A stretch of 41,165 nt of DNA from Phycisphaerales bacterium. Lineage in GTDB: Bacteria; Planctomycetota; Phycisphaerae; Phycisphaerales; UBA1924. The stretch is taken from contig JAJDCZ010000019.1 in NCBI GenBank assembly GCA_029260555.1, positions 1 to 41,165 of the forward strand, written 5' to 3'. Numbering within the stretch: position 1 is the first letter of the stretch; the number at the start of each line of letters is the position of its first letter. Positions 1-6,905 of the stretch are shown here, one piece after another. Made by a program: the position numbers and the translations under genes. The notes beneath the pieces are model-generated. The model ran no database searches. It had not been told where the DNA came from and worked only from the letters and a program-made list of their open reading frames with translations.

Positions 1-132
1 GTGGAGCGCACGATTGCATGGCTTCAGAACTACCGTCGGCTGTGCATCCGATGGGAAAAGTCGACCGCCCTCTTCGCAGGGTTCCTACACCTGAGTTGCT
101 CGCTGCTACTCATCAAACAGGTTCTGGGATAG
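1..132 (+). mobile_element. IS5-like DDE transposase, C-terminal fragment
   Basis: The first 43 codons read in frame 1 from the window edge to a TAG at 130-132. They begin VERTIAWLQNYRRLCIRWEK, the typical C-terminal block of IS5/IS4-type DDE transposases (VERT..WL...RRL.IR.EK), which carries the catalytic glutamate region. The 5' part lies outside the window, so the gene is partial and its activity cannot be judged. The inverted repeat and target duplication of the element cannot be defined because only one end is present. Its position exactly at the edge suggests an assembly break in a multicopy element (inference). Confidence 0.8.
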
Positions 133-431
133 CCTCTAGTGACAGCATTTGGCAATGGAACGGCATGATGATGCACAACTGGTATGCCGCTACAGAACCA
201 GGGCGATATGATGCTCAATACGAGGTTTTCGTTGGTGATACTTTAACCGCTCATCGCCTACCAGAATACATATCAACTTTTGTCAGCTTGCACTGGAAGT
301 TTGGTATAAATTTTCCTGCGGGCCTTGGAAAAATTCATTCGCCACCAGGTAGGCTGAGCCCGGTACCTTCTCCAGCTTCGGCAGGTCCGATACTGTGCAT
401 ACTAATTTTACTGCGCCGTTGTCGGAAATAA
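133..431 (+). pseudogene. 3' remnant of a PEP-CTERM-like secreted protein
   Basis: Frame 3 is open across the end of the transposase and stops at 429-431. The residues after the IS, including NWYAATEPGRYDAQYEVFVGD, look like the beta-rich C-terminal part of planctomycete surface proteins. The protein ends VPSPASAG, then a short hydrophobic stretch PILCILILL, then RRCRK. That is the layout of PEP-CTERM-type sorting tails (VPxPA motif, membrane helix, basic end), which direct processing and sorting at the cell envelope. The N-terminal part, with the expected signal peptide, is missing and is replaced by the transposase, so I call it a remnant. The exact junction is uncertain. A terminator follows directly. 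Confidence 0.55.
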
Positions 432-450
432 GAAGATAGATAGTCCTTTT

Positions 451-487
451 ACGCCCGCCTTTGCATTTGTGCAAGGCGGGCGTTTCT
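451..487 (+). terminator. Rho-independent terminator after the PEP-CTERM remnant
   Basis: Stem ACGCCCGCCTT(T)GCA pairs with TGCAAGGCGGGCGT across a short TTTG loop, with one bulged T. It is followed by a short T-rich run (TTTCT). It starts about 20 bases after the stop codon at 431 and suits termination of plus-strand transcripts. Confidence 0.75.
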
Positions 488-525
488 AATGAATGGACTG
501 ATATTCCCGCATGTTGGTGGGCATG

Positions 526-555
526 AAAAAAGCCGCCGCCCGGGAGGACGACGGC
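526..555 (-). terminator. Strong intrinsic terminator of the candidate ncRNA
   Basis: On the minus strand GCCGTCGTCC pairs with GGGCGGCGGC (10 bp, two G-U pairs) around a TCCC loop and is followed directly by six T residues. There is no minus-strand protein gene nearby other than the 61-codon ORF more than 350 bases upstream, so the terminator implies a transcript in this gap. Confidence 0.8.
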
Positions 556-611
556 TATAGGAGTTTGACTCCGTGGGCTTGCGCACTCAACGGCAACCCC
601 GTCGAGCTGCT

Positions 612-650
612 TCAGGTACGCAGCCCTATCGTACAGTCACATTGTGTCAC
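612..650 (-). CDS. Possible 12-residue ORF with a perfect ribosome-binding site
   Basis: On the minus strand AAGGAGGTGATC (664-653) is complementary over 12 bases to the canonical 3' end of 16S rRNA. A GTG codon (650-648) follows the GGAGG core at 7 bases, an ideal spacing. The frame reads MTQCDCTIGLRT and stops at TGA 614-612. It lies inside the candidate ncRNA between two hairpins. It may encode a tiny peptide or leader, or the sequence may bind ribosomes or be chance. No homologue is known to me. Confidence 0.3.
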   Translation of the reverse strand: MTQCDCTIGLRT

Positions 651-857
651 TAGATCACCTCCTTGAGTTAAAGAACCATCTCGGCAGGCACGGCTTGGAC
701 AGGCCGCCGCCGAACTTACTCTTCCCCGGATCGACATCCGAGGCTCATCGCCCGGTGCTGTTTCGACAACATCGGTCGTCGCGGTCAGGCTGATGCCCCA
801 AGCGAAGGTTCTCAACGCTGGGAGTCACGCAGCTTGTGCCGCAAGGTGCACAGCATT

Positions 858-886
858 AGTATCGTCGATTTTGCTTCATCTTGCAA
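858..886 (-). promoter_or_regulatory. Promoter-like element for the candidate ncRNA
   Basis: On the minus strand TTGCAA (886-881) and GATACT (863-858) are separated by exactly 17 bases. Each matches the sigma-70 -35 and -10 consensus at 4 of 6 positions. The predicted start falls near 851, just before the first hairpin. Confidence 0.4.
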
Positions 887-907
887 CACAAAAAATGAAA
901 AATATTT

Positions 908-1093
908 TCAGTCCTCAAGCTCCTCGAAGGCACCCTTCTCAGCCTGCTCATCAACATACTTCTGAAAATCACCCAGCTTGTAGGAAATAAAACAGAACAC
1001 ATGGTACAGCGTGATCCACTCGATATCCGTCATGTCTTCATCAAGATCCTGACGCAGACGATTCAACTCAGCCAGTAACACCTCAGCCTTCAT
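908..1093 (-). CDS. Small acidic protein of unknown function
   Basis: A 61-residue protein starting at ATG 1093, preceded by GGAGG about 4 bases upstream; an earlier GTG in frame lacks this support. It is helical and acidic (LDEDMTDIEW, EELED) with a central aromatic patch (WITLYHVFCFISYKLGDF). No signal peptide, membrane helix or metal motif is evident. It lies 36 bases after the metal-ABC permease on the same strand and may be co-transcribed with it. I do not recognise the family. Confidence 0.65.
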   Translation of the reverse strand: MKAEVLLAELNRLRQDLDEDMTDIEWITLYHVFCFISYKLGDFQKYVDEQAEKGAFEELED

Positions 1094-1129
1094 AAAACCT
1101 CCAGTTCGTGCGCGTGAAATCACTTTACC

Positions 1130-2047
1130 TCAGCTGGTACGCACCAGCGGGCGTCTTTGTCTCACCCAACCCCAGACCGATGCCAACAGATGCATCGTGA
1201 TCAACATCAATACAATGCTGGCACCACTGGGCCAGTCCAGCTCAAAGCTCACAATCAAACCGCCCAGCACTGCACCGATCGCGACCAGCATCGAGATGAT
1301 GCGAGTTGTGTTCAAACTTTGTGTCAGTTGCAACGCGATTGATCCTGGCAACACCAAAAAAGCTGTGACAAGGACCACTCCGGCCAGCTTCATTGCCATC
1401 ACCACAATCAACGAAATCAGCACAATCAGCGTCAATGACATGCGCTTTGATGACACCCCCACTGCATCTGCAGCGTCTGGATCAAATGCCCACAAGAGCA
1501 TCGGCCGCCTCAGCCAGAATAATGCGATCAATATCAACACCATCACCCCTGCTGCGACAGCGACATCACCCCAGCCAACCGAGGTGATCGAACCAAACAA
1601 AATTGCCTCCCATTGAATCTGAGGCAGGCTCTGTGAAGTGCCTTGGGCATCGAGCACGACATGCGACAAATGCAACATCACCGCACCGCCAGCCATCGAA
1701 GCGACCAGCACAATGCCTATGGCGGTGTCGACAGCCCACCCGCCCCCCACAGCCCGCTTTGTACTCATTCTGGAGATCAATGCGCCAGCAAGCACGCAGA
1801 AGATCAGAACGATGGGGAAGCGGCCTGTGGAGTTGGCAAAATCCAGACCAAAGGATGCAATGAGCGATGCAAGCCCCAGCCCGCCGAAGGCTGCGTGAGA
1901 TACGCCCTGGCCAATAAATGCGAGTCGTCGCAGGACGATCAGCCAGCTGAGCGCAGCGCAGGTGATTGCAATCGCAAGCCCCACGAGTACGCCGGGCCAG
2001 AACAGACCAGCCAGGAGTGGATCACTGAGATACTGCAGCGTTTTCAC
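1130..2047 (-). CDS. znuB: ABC-3 family metal-ion permease (ZnuB/MntB-like)
   Basis: A 305-residue integral membrane protein that would form the channel of a zinc or manganese ABC importer in the inner membrane. It has the ABC-3 family layout of about eight hydrophobic helices and the conserved LRRLAFIGQGVSHAAFGGLG segment near residue 40, the loop that contacts the ATPase. A second hallmark, MKLAGVVLVTAFLVLPGSIA, lies near residue 225. The start is GTG and overlaps the ATPase stop by 4 bases (GTGA), so the two are translationally coupled. No substrate-binding protein (ZnuA/MntA) is adjacent, so zinc versus manganese cannot be settled and the symbol is by family resemblance. Confidence 0.88.
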   Translation of the reverse strand: MKTLQYLSDPLLAGLFWPGVLVGLAIAITCAALSWLIVLRRLAFIGQGVSHAAFGGLGLASLIASFGLDFANSTGRFPIVLIFCVLAGALISRMSTKRAVGGGWAVDTAIGIVLVASMAGGAVMLHLSHVVLDAQGTSQSLPQIQWEAILFGSITSVGWGDVAVAAGVMVLILIALFWLRRPMLLWAFDPDAADAVGVSSKRMSLTLIVLISLIVVMAMKLAGVVLVTAFLVLPGSIALQLTQSLNTTRIISMLVAIGAVLGGLIVSFELDWPSGASIVLMLITMHLLASVWGWVRQRRPLVRTS

Positions 2048-2919
2048 GACCCGTTCTCCGGCTCTGCCTCTTGCTGACAGGTTTCATCGTGACACTCCTC
2101 TGCTTTGTGGGCATGAACATGGATATCACCCAGGACCGAAGCAACATCGTGGCTGAAGACTTCTGCAAGCACCGCAGGCGTAATACCATCGGGCGAAGTG
2201 TGTGCATGCAATGAACCCGCCAGACAGGCAACGCGATCACATCCCGCAGCGATGGCGCGCAGGTCGTGGCTCACCATGACGATTGTCAGTTTCAGTTTTC
2301 GGTGCAGTTCATTGAGCAGTTGTGCAAACTGCTGTTGACCTGCCAGATCAATCCCGACGGTTGGTTCATCCAGCAGCAACAGGTTTGGTTTGTTTGACAA
2401 CGCTCTGGCGATCAGAACCCGCTGGAGCTGGCCTCCTGAGAGCGTGCCTACGGGTTGAGCTGCAAACTCTCCAGCTCCGACAAGTTCCATCAGTTCATCA
2501 ATATAGAGTTGGGTTTGAGCGGGTAGGCGTTTGAGGGGTTTTGTTGTGCATGCCACAGTCATTTCGACGATCTGGCGGGCGGTCACGGGGAAGGCTGACA
2601 CGATATTGAGTCGCTGAGGTACGAACCCGACGGTGCCTAGCTTTCGGGCATGTGTCGGAGATTGATCGAAGATACGGATGTGACCAGAACAAGGCTCAAT
2701 GATGCCAAGCATGAGTTTGAGCAGCGTAGATTTTCCCGCCCCATTGGGTCCAAACACGCCGAGTCTCTCGCCTGCGGGCACGGTTAGCGAGATATCGTCG
2801 AGCACCACAGCTGAGCTGGAGTTTCTGCTGGGTGCATTGCGATAGTTGAATGAAACATGGCTCAGCTCGATAGCGGATGGTGTGGCGCTCTCGATGTGTT
2901 CGTGGGGCCGTTGCGACAT
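2044..2919 (-). CDS. znuC: Metal ABC transporter ATPase with a His-rich tail (ZnuC-like)
   Basis: A 291-residue ABC ATPase that powers the adjacent permease. Walker A is GPNGAGKST near residue 58, the signature is LSGGQ near 165, Walker B is NLLLLDEPTVGID, and the switch histidine is in VMVSHDLRA. The last 43 residues go beyond the usual fold and are rich in His, Cys and Glu (SHDVASVLGDIHVHAHKAEECH, then DETC), which suggests metal binding, perhaps sensing or buffering (inference). The gene lies 74 bases downstream of frr on the same strand and overlaps the permease. Confidence 0.9.
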   Translation of the reverse strand: MSQRPHEHIESATPSAIELSHVSFNYRNAPSRNSSSAVVLDDISLTVPAGERLGVFGPNGAGKSTLLKLMLGIIEPCSGHIRIFDQSPTHARKLGTVGFVPQRLNIVSAFPVTARQIVEMTVACTTKPLKRLPAQTQLYIDELMELVGAGEFAAQPVGTLSGGQLQRVLIARALSNKPNLLLLDEPTVGIDLAGQQQFAQLLNELHRKLKLTIVMVSHDLRAIAAGCDRVACLAGSLHAHTSPDGITPAVLAEVFSHDVASVLGDIHVHAHKAEECHDETCQQEAEPENGS

Positions 2920-2993
2920 GTCGTGTGAGTTCAGAGTATCGGTTCTGTTCGGCGAACTGAATCAATCCGGTATTGATGAGCAACTTTTAGAGA

Positions 2994-3566
2994 TCAGACC
3001 TCCATGATCTCTTTGGTCTTTGCATCGATGACCTTGTCGACATCTGTTTCGTACTTTTTGAGGAGATCCTGGATTTCTTCCTTGAGCGTGGTGATCTCAT
3101 CTTCGGGGTAGTGCTTGCCTTCCTGCTTGGCCAGGCTTTCAGCGTGTTTGTTGGCATCACGCCTGGCGTTGCGGAAGACGACTTTGGTTTCTTCACTGAG
3201 TTTTTTGGCTCTGCTGACCATCTGCTTGCGTCGATCACCCGACAGCGCGGGGACATTCAGGCGAATCTGCTTGGCTTCAACCATTGGATTCAACCCGATT
3301 TCAGCATTTTCAATTGCTTTTTTAATCTCGTTGATGGACCCTGCATCAAATGGCTTGATCAGGATTTGCGTCGGTTCAGGAATGCTGACCGCAGCCAATG
3401 CTTTGAGATCCGTTTGCGAGCCGTAGTAGTCGACCTTGAGATAATCCACCAGCGCGGTGGTTGCTCTGCCGGTGCGAAAGCCTTTCATCTCGTGTTTGAG
3501 ATAATCCATCGCTTTATCCATGGCTTCTTCAGCTTCGATGAGAATGGTGTCTGGGTCAGTGGACAT
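2994..3566 (-). CDS. frr: Ribosome recycling factor
   Basis: A 190-residue protein of normal RRF length. It splits post-termination ribosomes together with EF-G. Recognisable features are the N-terminal helix MDYLKHEMKGFRTGRATTAL, the central beta domain with KALAAVSIPEPTQILIKPFD, and the conserved IRLNVPALSGDRRKQMVSRAKK helix. It lies 83 bases after pyrH on the same strand, the classic pyrH-frr pairing, although rpsB and tsf do not precede pyrH here. Confidence 0.96.
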   Translation of the reverse strand: MSTDPDTILIEAEEAMDKAMDYLKHEMKGFRTGRATTALVDYLKVDYYGSQTDLKALAAVSIPEPTQILIKPFDAGSINEIKKAIENAEIGLNPMVEAKQIRLNVPALSGDRRKQMVSRAKKLSEETKVVFRNARRDANKHAESLAKQEGKHYPEDEITTLKEEIQDLLKKYETDVDKVIDAKTKEIMEV

Positions 3567-3649
3567 ACCAGAATGCTCCTAAAAAAGTTCGCCATCGATT
3601 CTAGCCGGGATTTACCCGGTTCTGCAGCCTGCTCTGGATCAAACTCGCA

Positions 3650-4384
3650 TCAAACCACTGCTGCATCGGGCTCGATGAGTGTGCCCGACTGAAGCTGACC
3701 GGGATCCGCCGTGAGCGCCTCGACAATGCTCCCGGGCTTTTTGAAATCAAACACAAGCACAGGGATCCGGTGGTCTCGGCACATGGCAAACGCTGCGGTA
3801 TCCATAACTTTAAGATCACGGGAGATCACATCTGAAAAAGAGATCCGATCAAAGCGCGTTGCTGATGGATCCAGATTCGGATCGGCTGAATACACGCCAT
3901 CAACCTTGGTCGCCTTGAGGAGAATGTTGCATTCAAGCTCTGTCGCGCGAAGAGCAGCACAGGTATCGGTCGTAAAGAAGGGGTTGCCGGTACCCGCTGC
4001 CAGGATGACGACACGCCCCTTTTCCATATGCCTGCGTGCTCTGCTGCGGATGAAAGGCTCAGCGACCGCTTTGATCTCAATCGCGCTCATGACGCGAGAA
4101 TCCACACCAATCGAGCGGAGTGCTTCGCCCAGAGCAAGGGCGTTGATGACCGTGCCGAGCATGCCCATGTAATCTGCGGTTGCCTGGTGGATCAGCCCTT
4201 CCTTGGCCAGTTGGGCACCACGAATAATGTTGCCGCCACCTACAACAACCGCTATCTGAGTGCCAACCCGCGTGGCCTGGGCAACTTGTTCAGCGATGGC
4301 TTTGAGTTCGTCAGCATCGACCCCGAAGTTGCCTGGTGTGCAAAACGATTCGCCTGAGAGTTTGAGTATCGCTCGCTGGTACAT
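3650..4384 (-). CDS. pyrH: Uridylate kinase (UMP kinase)
   Basis: A 244-residue amino-acid-kinase family enzyme that phosphorylates UMP to UDP with ATP in pyrimidine nucleotide synthesis. The family pattern is clear: RAILKLSGESF at the N-terminus, VVGGGNIIRG for phosphate binding, ADYMGMLGTVINALAL for UMP binding, and GTGNPFFTTDTCAALRATE and LLKATKVDGVYSADP for the ATP and UMP sites. The frame is open a further 79 codons upstream, but that part is low-complexity glycine-rich translation of a G-rich tract, so the ATG at 4384 (MYQRAILK) is the natural start. The gene precedes frr. Confidence 0.95.
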   Translation of the reverse strand: MYQRAILKLSGESFCTPGNFGVDADELKAIAEQVAQATRVGTQIAVVVGGGNIIRGAQLAKEGLIHQATADYMGMLGTVINALALGEALRSIGVDSRVMSAIEIKAVAEPFIRSRARRHMEKGRVVILAAGTGNPFFTTDTCAALRATELECNILLKATKVDGVYSADPNLDPSATRFDRISFSDVISRDLKVMDTAAFAMCRDHRIPVLVFDFKKPGSIVEALTADPGQLQSGTLIEPDAAVV

Positions 4385-4731
4385 GTCAGGAACTTTTCCA
4401 ATATGTGGTGGTCTAAATGAGTGTACACTGACCTTGCTCTGGATCATAGCTGGTATGCTGCGGTCAAGACTGAAGTAAAACCAGTAAAATAGAATCGAAC
4501 CGAACCCAGCCCCCCTGCGAATCGAAACCTGCAGAGCCAACACATAAGCAACCCCCTGCTTCTTTCCAATACGACCTAACGACTTGCCACCCCCCTCCCC
4601 CCCCTCCTCTCCCCCACCCACCCCACCGTCCTTCCACCGCCACCGACTTCACCCTGGGGCACACGCAGAAGCTGGCTTAAAACGCCCATACTTGCAGGCT
4701 TGAGATTGACCGACAAACAGACACGCAGCCG
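4385..4731. other. Divergent intergenic region with a G-rich tract
   Basis: This gap separates pyrH (minus) from the VWA operon (plus) and must hold both promoters. I cannot assign clean -35/-10 pairs. Its outstanding feature is the tract at 4587-4627. An in-frame extension of pyrH runs through it but is compositionally unlike protein. Confidence 0.7.
4587..4627 (-). repeat. G-rich tract with G-quadruplex potential
   Basis: The plus strand is almost pure C with T and A interruptions, so the minus strand, which is the coding sense of pyrH, has G runs of about 4, 3, 5, 8 and 6 with 1-5 base spacers. This fits an intramolecular quadruplex. It lies about 200 bases upstream of the pyrH start. Confidence 0.6.
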
Positions 4732-5724
4732 ATGATATCACACATGGACCAGACCCCACATTCTGAAACCGGAACACCCGCAGCCGGGCAAGCGCCGACT
4801 GAAGAACGCCCGGGGCTCTGGCGCCGCCGCGCTATCAGGGCACTGACCGTCGGCATCCTGGGTTCCCTGCTCTTGCACGCGTTGTTCTGGATCTTGGCAA
4901 CCAGCATCTGGATCGGCGGGGGCTCACGGGGTACAGGCTCAAATGTCATTCAAATTGAGATGGCCATCGCTCCGGATGTTGAGCTTTCCAATGCCACTCT
5001 CGAAGAGCTTTCGCTTGATTCCATGGAAGTGCCTGAGCAGGCGCCGGATGTCGTCGCGGAATCACTGCTCGACGAGGTGATCGAGATCGACCCTGAAGCT
5101 CTGGAGACTGGCACCGAATCACTCGACAGCTCCATCGAAACCGGTGGTGGTGATATCGGCGAAGGCAACGGCCTGGATGGCGGAGGCAGTGGCGGCGGAA
5201 CCAGTTTCTTCGGCATCGAGGCTCAAGGAAACCGCTTTGCCTATATCGTGGACATCTCCGGCTCGATGGCATTTGGTGGCAAAATCCAGTCCACAGCCAA
5301 AGAACTCACCTCATCGATCAATAAACTCAACTCAAACGCCCGCTTCGTCGTCGTGTTCTATAACGGCCAAGCCTTCCCGTTGGGCGCACGAAAGAAATGG
5401 ACACGAGCTGCCAAATCTGGTAAATCATGGGCGAAGAAAAAACTGGCTGATGTTCAGGTCGGGGGCGCGACGAACCCGTATCCTGCGTTTCAAGTGGTGT
5501 TTGAAATATCGCCACTTCCCGATGCGATCTACTTCATGACTGATGGCGAGTTCCCGGATGATATCGGAGAACGCATCCTTGACATACTCGAAGATACCAA
5601 TATCCCTGTGCATGCCATCACATTTGGCAACCGTTCACAGGTCGCGGGACAGATGATGCGCCGAATCGCCAAACAAACTGGAGGCACCTACACCCATGTC
5701 AACTCAAACAGAGGTGGCGGATGA
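4732..5724 (+). CDS. TonB-like membrane-anchored VWA domain protein
   Basis: A 330-residue protein with a cytoplasmic arginine-rich N-terminus, one membrane helix at about 37-60, an acidic Gly/Ser-rich periplasmic linker to about 160, and a von Willebrand A domain at 168-325. The metal site (MIDAS) is complete: DISGS (D174, S176, S178), T247 in GGATNP, and D271 in MTDGEF. The membrane helix contains S45-L-L-L-H49, the same SxxxH spacing that TonB uses to couple to ExbB/ExbD. The partner channel genes lie downstream in the same operon. A second ATG at 4744 is equally possible; neither has a clear ribosome site. Likely role: an energised envelope protein whose VWA domain binds a ligand (inference). 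Confidence 0.82.
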   Translation: MISHMDQTPHSETGTPAAGQAPTEERPGLWRRRAIRALTVGILGSLLLHALFWILATSIWIGGGSRGTGSNVIQIEMAIAPDVELSNATLEELSLDSMEVPEQAPDVVAESLLDEVIEIDPEALETGTESLDSSIETGGGDIGEGNGLDGGGSGGGTSFFGIEAQGNRFAYIVDISGSMAFGGKIQSTAKELTSSINKLNSNARFVVVFYNGQAFPLGARKKWTRAAKSGKSWAKKKLADVQVGGATNPYPAFQVVFEISPLPDAIYFMTDGEFPDDIGERILDILEDTNIPVHAITFGNRSQVAGQMMRRIAKQTGGTYTHVNSNRGGG

Positions 5725-6893
5725 GGTCCACAGGCCGGTTCATGTTCTTGCTTTCAACCTTGGCGTTGAGCTTGCCTGTTTATGCACAGGTCTGGCTTCG
5801 CGGGGCTGACCTGCCCATTAAAGAAAAGGTGCTGGCTGTCGATGAAATCGGCGTATGGATTGCAGAAGCCGACCAGGTATCACCCACACGGATCATCGGC
5901 TGGGATCGTATCGGTCAGGTTCAGGGTCCATTTCATGAACAAGCTCTAGCCTTGAGCATGATTGCTGACGCTACATGGCGGGCTCGAATCCGTCTCTTGC
6001 GAGAGGATACCTTCTCCGCGGAACCTCTTTACGAACAACTGTTCACTCGGTATAAAGAACTTGCTGGTCCAACTGCTGCCCGCGTGGCTGAAGGCCTGCT
6101 TGTTTGCAGATTACGCCGGGGTGCTCATCAGTTGGCGATTGAACCTTTTCTCGCATTTCGCCAGGCAACTGAAAATAGTCCGCTGCCCGCATATCAGCCT
6201 GAGTATCCATCGATCAGTCCATTTGATCCTCAGACCATGCTGGTGCCCACGCTTGGGCCGTTCTTTTTTGGTGATTCCAGTCGTGCATTGACCCAAAAGC
6301 TGGTGGATGATCAATCTCAGATTGAAAACAGGGGTGATGTTCTGGTCGGTTCCGCTGCGATTCGAGCGTTGTACACGACAGCCATGGCTCTTGAAAACTT
6401 ATCCGATGCGGGTGCTGACTCAAAGCTGCCTGTGTTGATGCCTGCTGTGGATCGCTCTGATGCTGCCGTATCGCTCCTGGCAGATATTGTCTATGCCCAG
6501 ATGGAAGATCCTGCTATCAGGCAGGCAAGTCGAATACAGCTGACCAAACGGCTGGTGCCTGAAACGCCCGAGTGGATTGAGGTATGGTGCCGAATCGCAC
6601 TGGGCCAATCGCTCTGTCTGGAAAAAGAGATCGATCAGCAGCTCAGTGGGATGCTCGAGTTGCTTCAGGTTCCCGCATCGTTTTCCGTGCAACAGCCATA
6701 TCTTGCAGGCTATGCACTGGCAAGGGCTATTGTGGCACTAGACAAAGCCGGTCTTGCTGAAGCAGCTGGCGTTCTCAATACCCAACTGGAAAGAGACTAC
6801 ATAGGGCATCCCGCGCTGCAATGGAACAGCATCAGGATGCTCAAGCCCGTTACTGAAACCCGAACTCGTCCAAACCCACCGGGAACTTCCTAA
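5721..6893 (+). CDS. Secreted protein of unknown function in the VWA/Exb operon
   Basis: A 390-residue protein with a signal peptide (basic MRSTGR, hydrophobic FMFLLSTLALSLPVYA, cleavage near residue 22 before QVWLRG). The mature part is mostly helical with a proline-rich middle (LPAYQPEYPSISPFDP) and later helical repeats that suggest an alpha-solenoid. I recognise no catalytic motif. The start ATGA overlaps the stop of the VWA gene by 4 bases, so the two are translationally coupled and probably act together. Function unknown; a periplasmic partner of the VWA protein is the simplest reading. Confidence 0.78.
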   Translation: MRSTGRFMFLLSTLALSLPVYAQVWLRGADLPIKEKVLAVDEIGVWIAEADQVSPTRIIGWDRIGQVQGPFHEQALALSMIADATWRARIRLLREDTFSAEPLYEQLFTRYKELAGPTAARVAEGLLVCRLRRGAHQLAIEPFLAFRQATENSPLPAYQPEYPSISPFDPQTMLVPTLGPFFFGDSSRALTQKLVDDQSQIENRGDVLVGSAAIRALYTTAMALENLSDAGADSKLPVLMPAVDRSDAAVSLLADIVYAQMEDPAIRQASRIQLTKRLVPETPEWIEVWCRIALGQSLCLEKEIDQQLSGMLELLQVPASFSVQQPYLAGYALARAIVALDKAGLAEAAGVLNTQLERDYIGHPALQWNSIRMLKPVTETRTRPNPPGTS

Positions 6894-6905
6894 GGAAACC
6901 GTTGT

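Larger units (their letters stand above)
526..851 (-). ncRNA. Candidate structured non-coding RNA, about 325 nt
   Basis: No convincing protein gene covers this interval, but the minus strand is dense in hairpins. In RNA order these are 842-829 (GCGGC/GCTGC), 822-797 (CCCAGCG/CGCTTGGG), 743-724 (8 bp with one G-U pair, tetraloop GTCG), 713-681 (TCGGC...GCCGA with an inner GC stem), 634-616 (GTACG/CGTAC), 606-586 (CTCGACGG/CCGTTGAG) and 572-560 (GGAGT/ACTCC). It ends in a strong intrinsic terminator at 555-526. A promoter-like pair lies just upstream (863-886). It does not match tmRNA, RNase P RNA, SRP RNA or 6S RNA signatures that I looked for. No same-strand gene follows, so a free-standing RNA is more likely than a leader. 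Identity unknown. Confidence 0.5.

Noticed and set aside
653..664. Plus strand reads GATCACCTCCTT, the 3' end of 16S rRNA.
   Set aside because: No 16S-like sequence precedes it; the string is explained as a ribosome-site-like motif on the minus strand.
735..790. Hammerhead-ribozyme-like CGAAAC near GATGAG on the minus strand.
   Set aside because: The CUGANGA core is absent and the stems do not assemble in the required order.
612..815. A 67-codon minus-strand open frame across the structured region.
   Set aside because: Low-complexity translation, no ribosome site at its start and overlap with strong hairpins; only the last 12 codons have a credible start.
1197..2077. Several plus-strand open frames opposite the metal permease gene.
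   Set aside because: Antisense shadows of a well-supported membrane protein gene.
4385..4621. N-terminal extension of pyrH by 79 codons.
   Set aside because: Translation of a G-rich tract with no similarity to UMP kinases; the conserved N-terminus begins at the ATG at 4384.
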